Origin: a virus
Length of the DNA stretch: 64,000 nucleotides
Strand: one strand, 5' to 3'
Virus record (IMG/VR): IMGVR_UViG_3300025154_000086
Location: 1-64,000 of that record
The notes under the pieces are model-generated. The model was not told the origin of the DNA. It did no database searches and saw nothing but the letters and a program-made list of their open reading frames with translations. This document shows positions 63,799 through 64,000 of the stretch, one piece after another. The position numbers and the translations under genes were made by a program. The stretch's first letter is position 1. Each line of letters begins with the position of its first letter.

Positions 63799-64000
63799 AA
63801 AACCTTCTCCCTTAAATAATTTACTCCTTGAATAATTCCAACAACAACAATGATAACGCAAAACAGCATACAGCAAGCAACTGCTATTCTTTCCGAAGTT
63901 GTACTTGGTCCTTTTCTGAATCGACAATCTTTAGCTTTGGCACAAACACGGCAGTCATAATGCATGGCAGCTTCATAACTCTCACATGCTTGCTCATCTT
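63795..64000 (-). CDS. Partial small Cys-rich membrane protein (C-terminal part)
   Basis: Only the last 68 residues are in the window. They show YDCRVCAKAKDCRFRKG, a Cys-rich cytosolic part, then a hydrophobic segment (VACCMLFCVIIVVVGIIQGV) and a short end. The TGA overlaps the next ATG (ATGA). Possibly an anchored zinc-ribbon protein. Start lies beyond the window edge. Confidence 0.55.
   Translation of the reverse strand, partial: DEQACESYEAAMHYDCRVCAKAKDCRFRKGPSTTSERIAVACCMLFCVIIVVVGIIQGVNYLREKVL

Noticed and set aside
1-64000. tRNA or rRNA genes, transposase, phage integrase, endolysin
   Set aside because: Looked for cloverleaf-like or family-typical sequences among genes and gaps; none recognised. 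Absence by eye is not proof.

Overview
The window looks like about 64 kb of a tailed dsDNA bacteriophage (virus or prophage). Every gene I can support lies on the minus strand, so transcription runs from position 64000 towards 1. Most starts follow a good AAAGGAG-type ribosome binding site, and TAA, TAG and TGA are all used as stops, so the standard bacterial code applies. Protein families (DUF4373/Lin1244-like replication protein, DUF6011, Gp37/Gp68), low GC, and many dispersed short repeats of the kind seen in Bacteroidota/Chlorobiota chromosomes suggest a host in that group, possibly Ignavibacteria. The host assignment is an inference. I noticed no tRNA, rRNA, CRISPR array, transposase or tyrosine/serine integrase.

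In transcription order: (i) 64000-60000 holds two ParB-like proteins, coiled-coil and helix-turn-helix proteins and a putative single-strand annealing protein. (ii) 59200-50600 is a recombination block: DUF6011 protein, SbcD/Mre11-like nuclease, ribbon-helix-helix protein, superfamily II helicase and SbcC/Rad50-like ATPase. It is interrupted at 55.8-57.0 kb by three small genes bounded by foldable attC-like sites, resembling integron gene cassettes without an integrase. (iii) 50.5-45.0 kb has PUA-like (ASCH, EVE) proteins, a Gp37/Gp68 protein, a replication initiator-like protein and SSB. (iv) 44.5-37 kb has small and large terminase, a C5 cytosine methyltransferase whose C-terminal half is overlapped by a second long conserved-looking frame, an N4/N6 methyltransferase and a nuclease. 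(v) 37-33.5 kb is a run of small unknown genes. (vi) 33.5-2.8 kb is the virion module: portal, MuF-like protein, membrane proteins, a decoration-like protein, maturation protease-scaffold, major capsid, neck proteins. Three giant polyvalent proteins of 1834, 2175 and 1240 residues are interleaved (DdrB/ParB-like plus metallopeptidase; pyrophosphatase-like plus methylase plus SNF2 helicase; zeta-type kinase). By analogy with P1 DarB/DdrB they are probably packaged and act early in the new host. (vii) 2.7 kb to 1 is a separately controlled unit of small proteins, starting after a strong terminator and a sigma70-like promoter with a 20-bp palindromic operator.

Regulation appears to use two promoter classes. 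One is sigma70-like (2629-2658). The other is a recurrent 30-bp bipartite element, GTTAAY-N18-RTTAAS, found with exact 18-bp spacing upstream of the capsid, decoration, neck, methylase, SSB-region, SbcC and early genes. Two copies are followed by long leaders (before the SbcC-like gene and before the gene at 61426) in which a hairpin loop is complementary to a segment just upstream, suggesting a structured, perhaps attenuating, RNA.

The strongest candidates for undescribed biology are the attC-like cassette cluster, the paired structured leaders, the 30-bp promoter family and the dual-coding methyltransferase locus.
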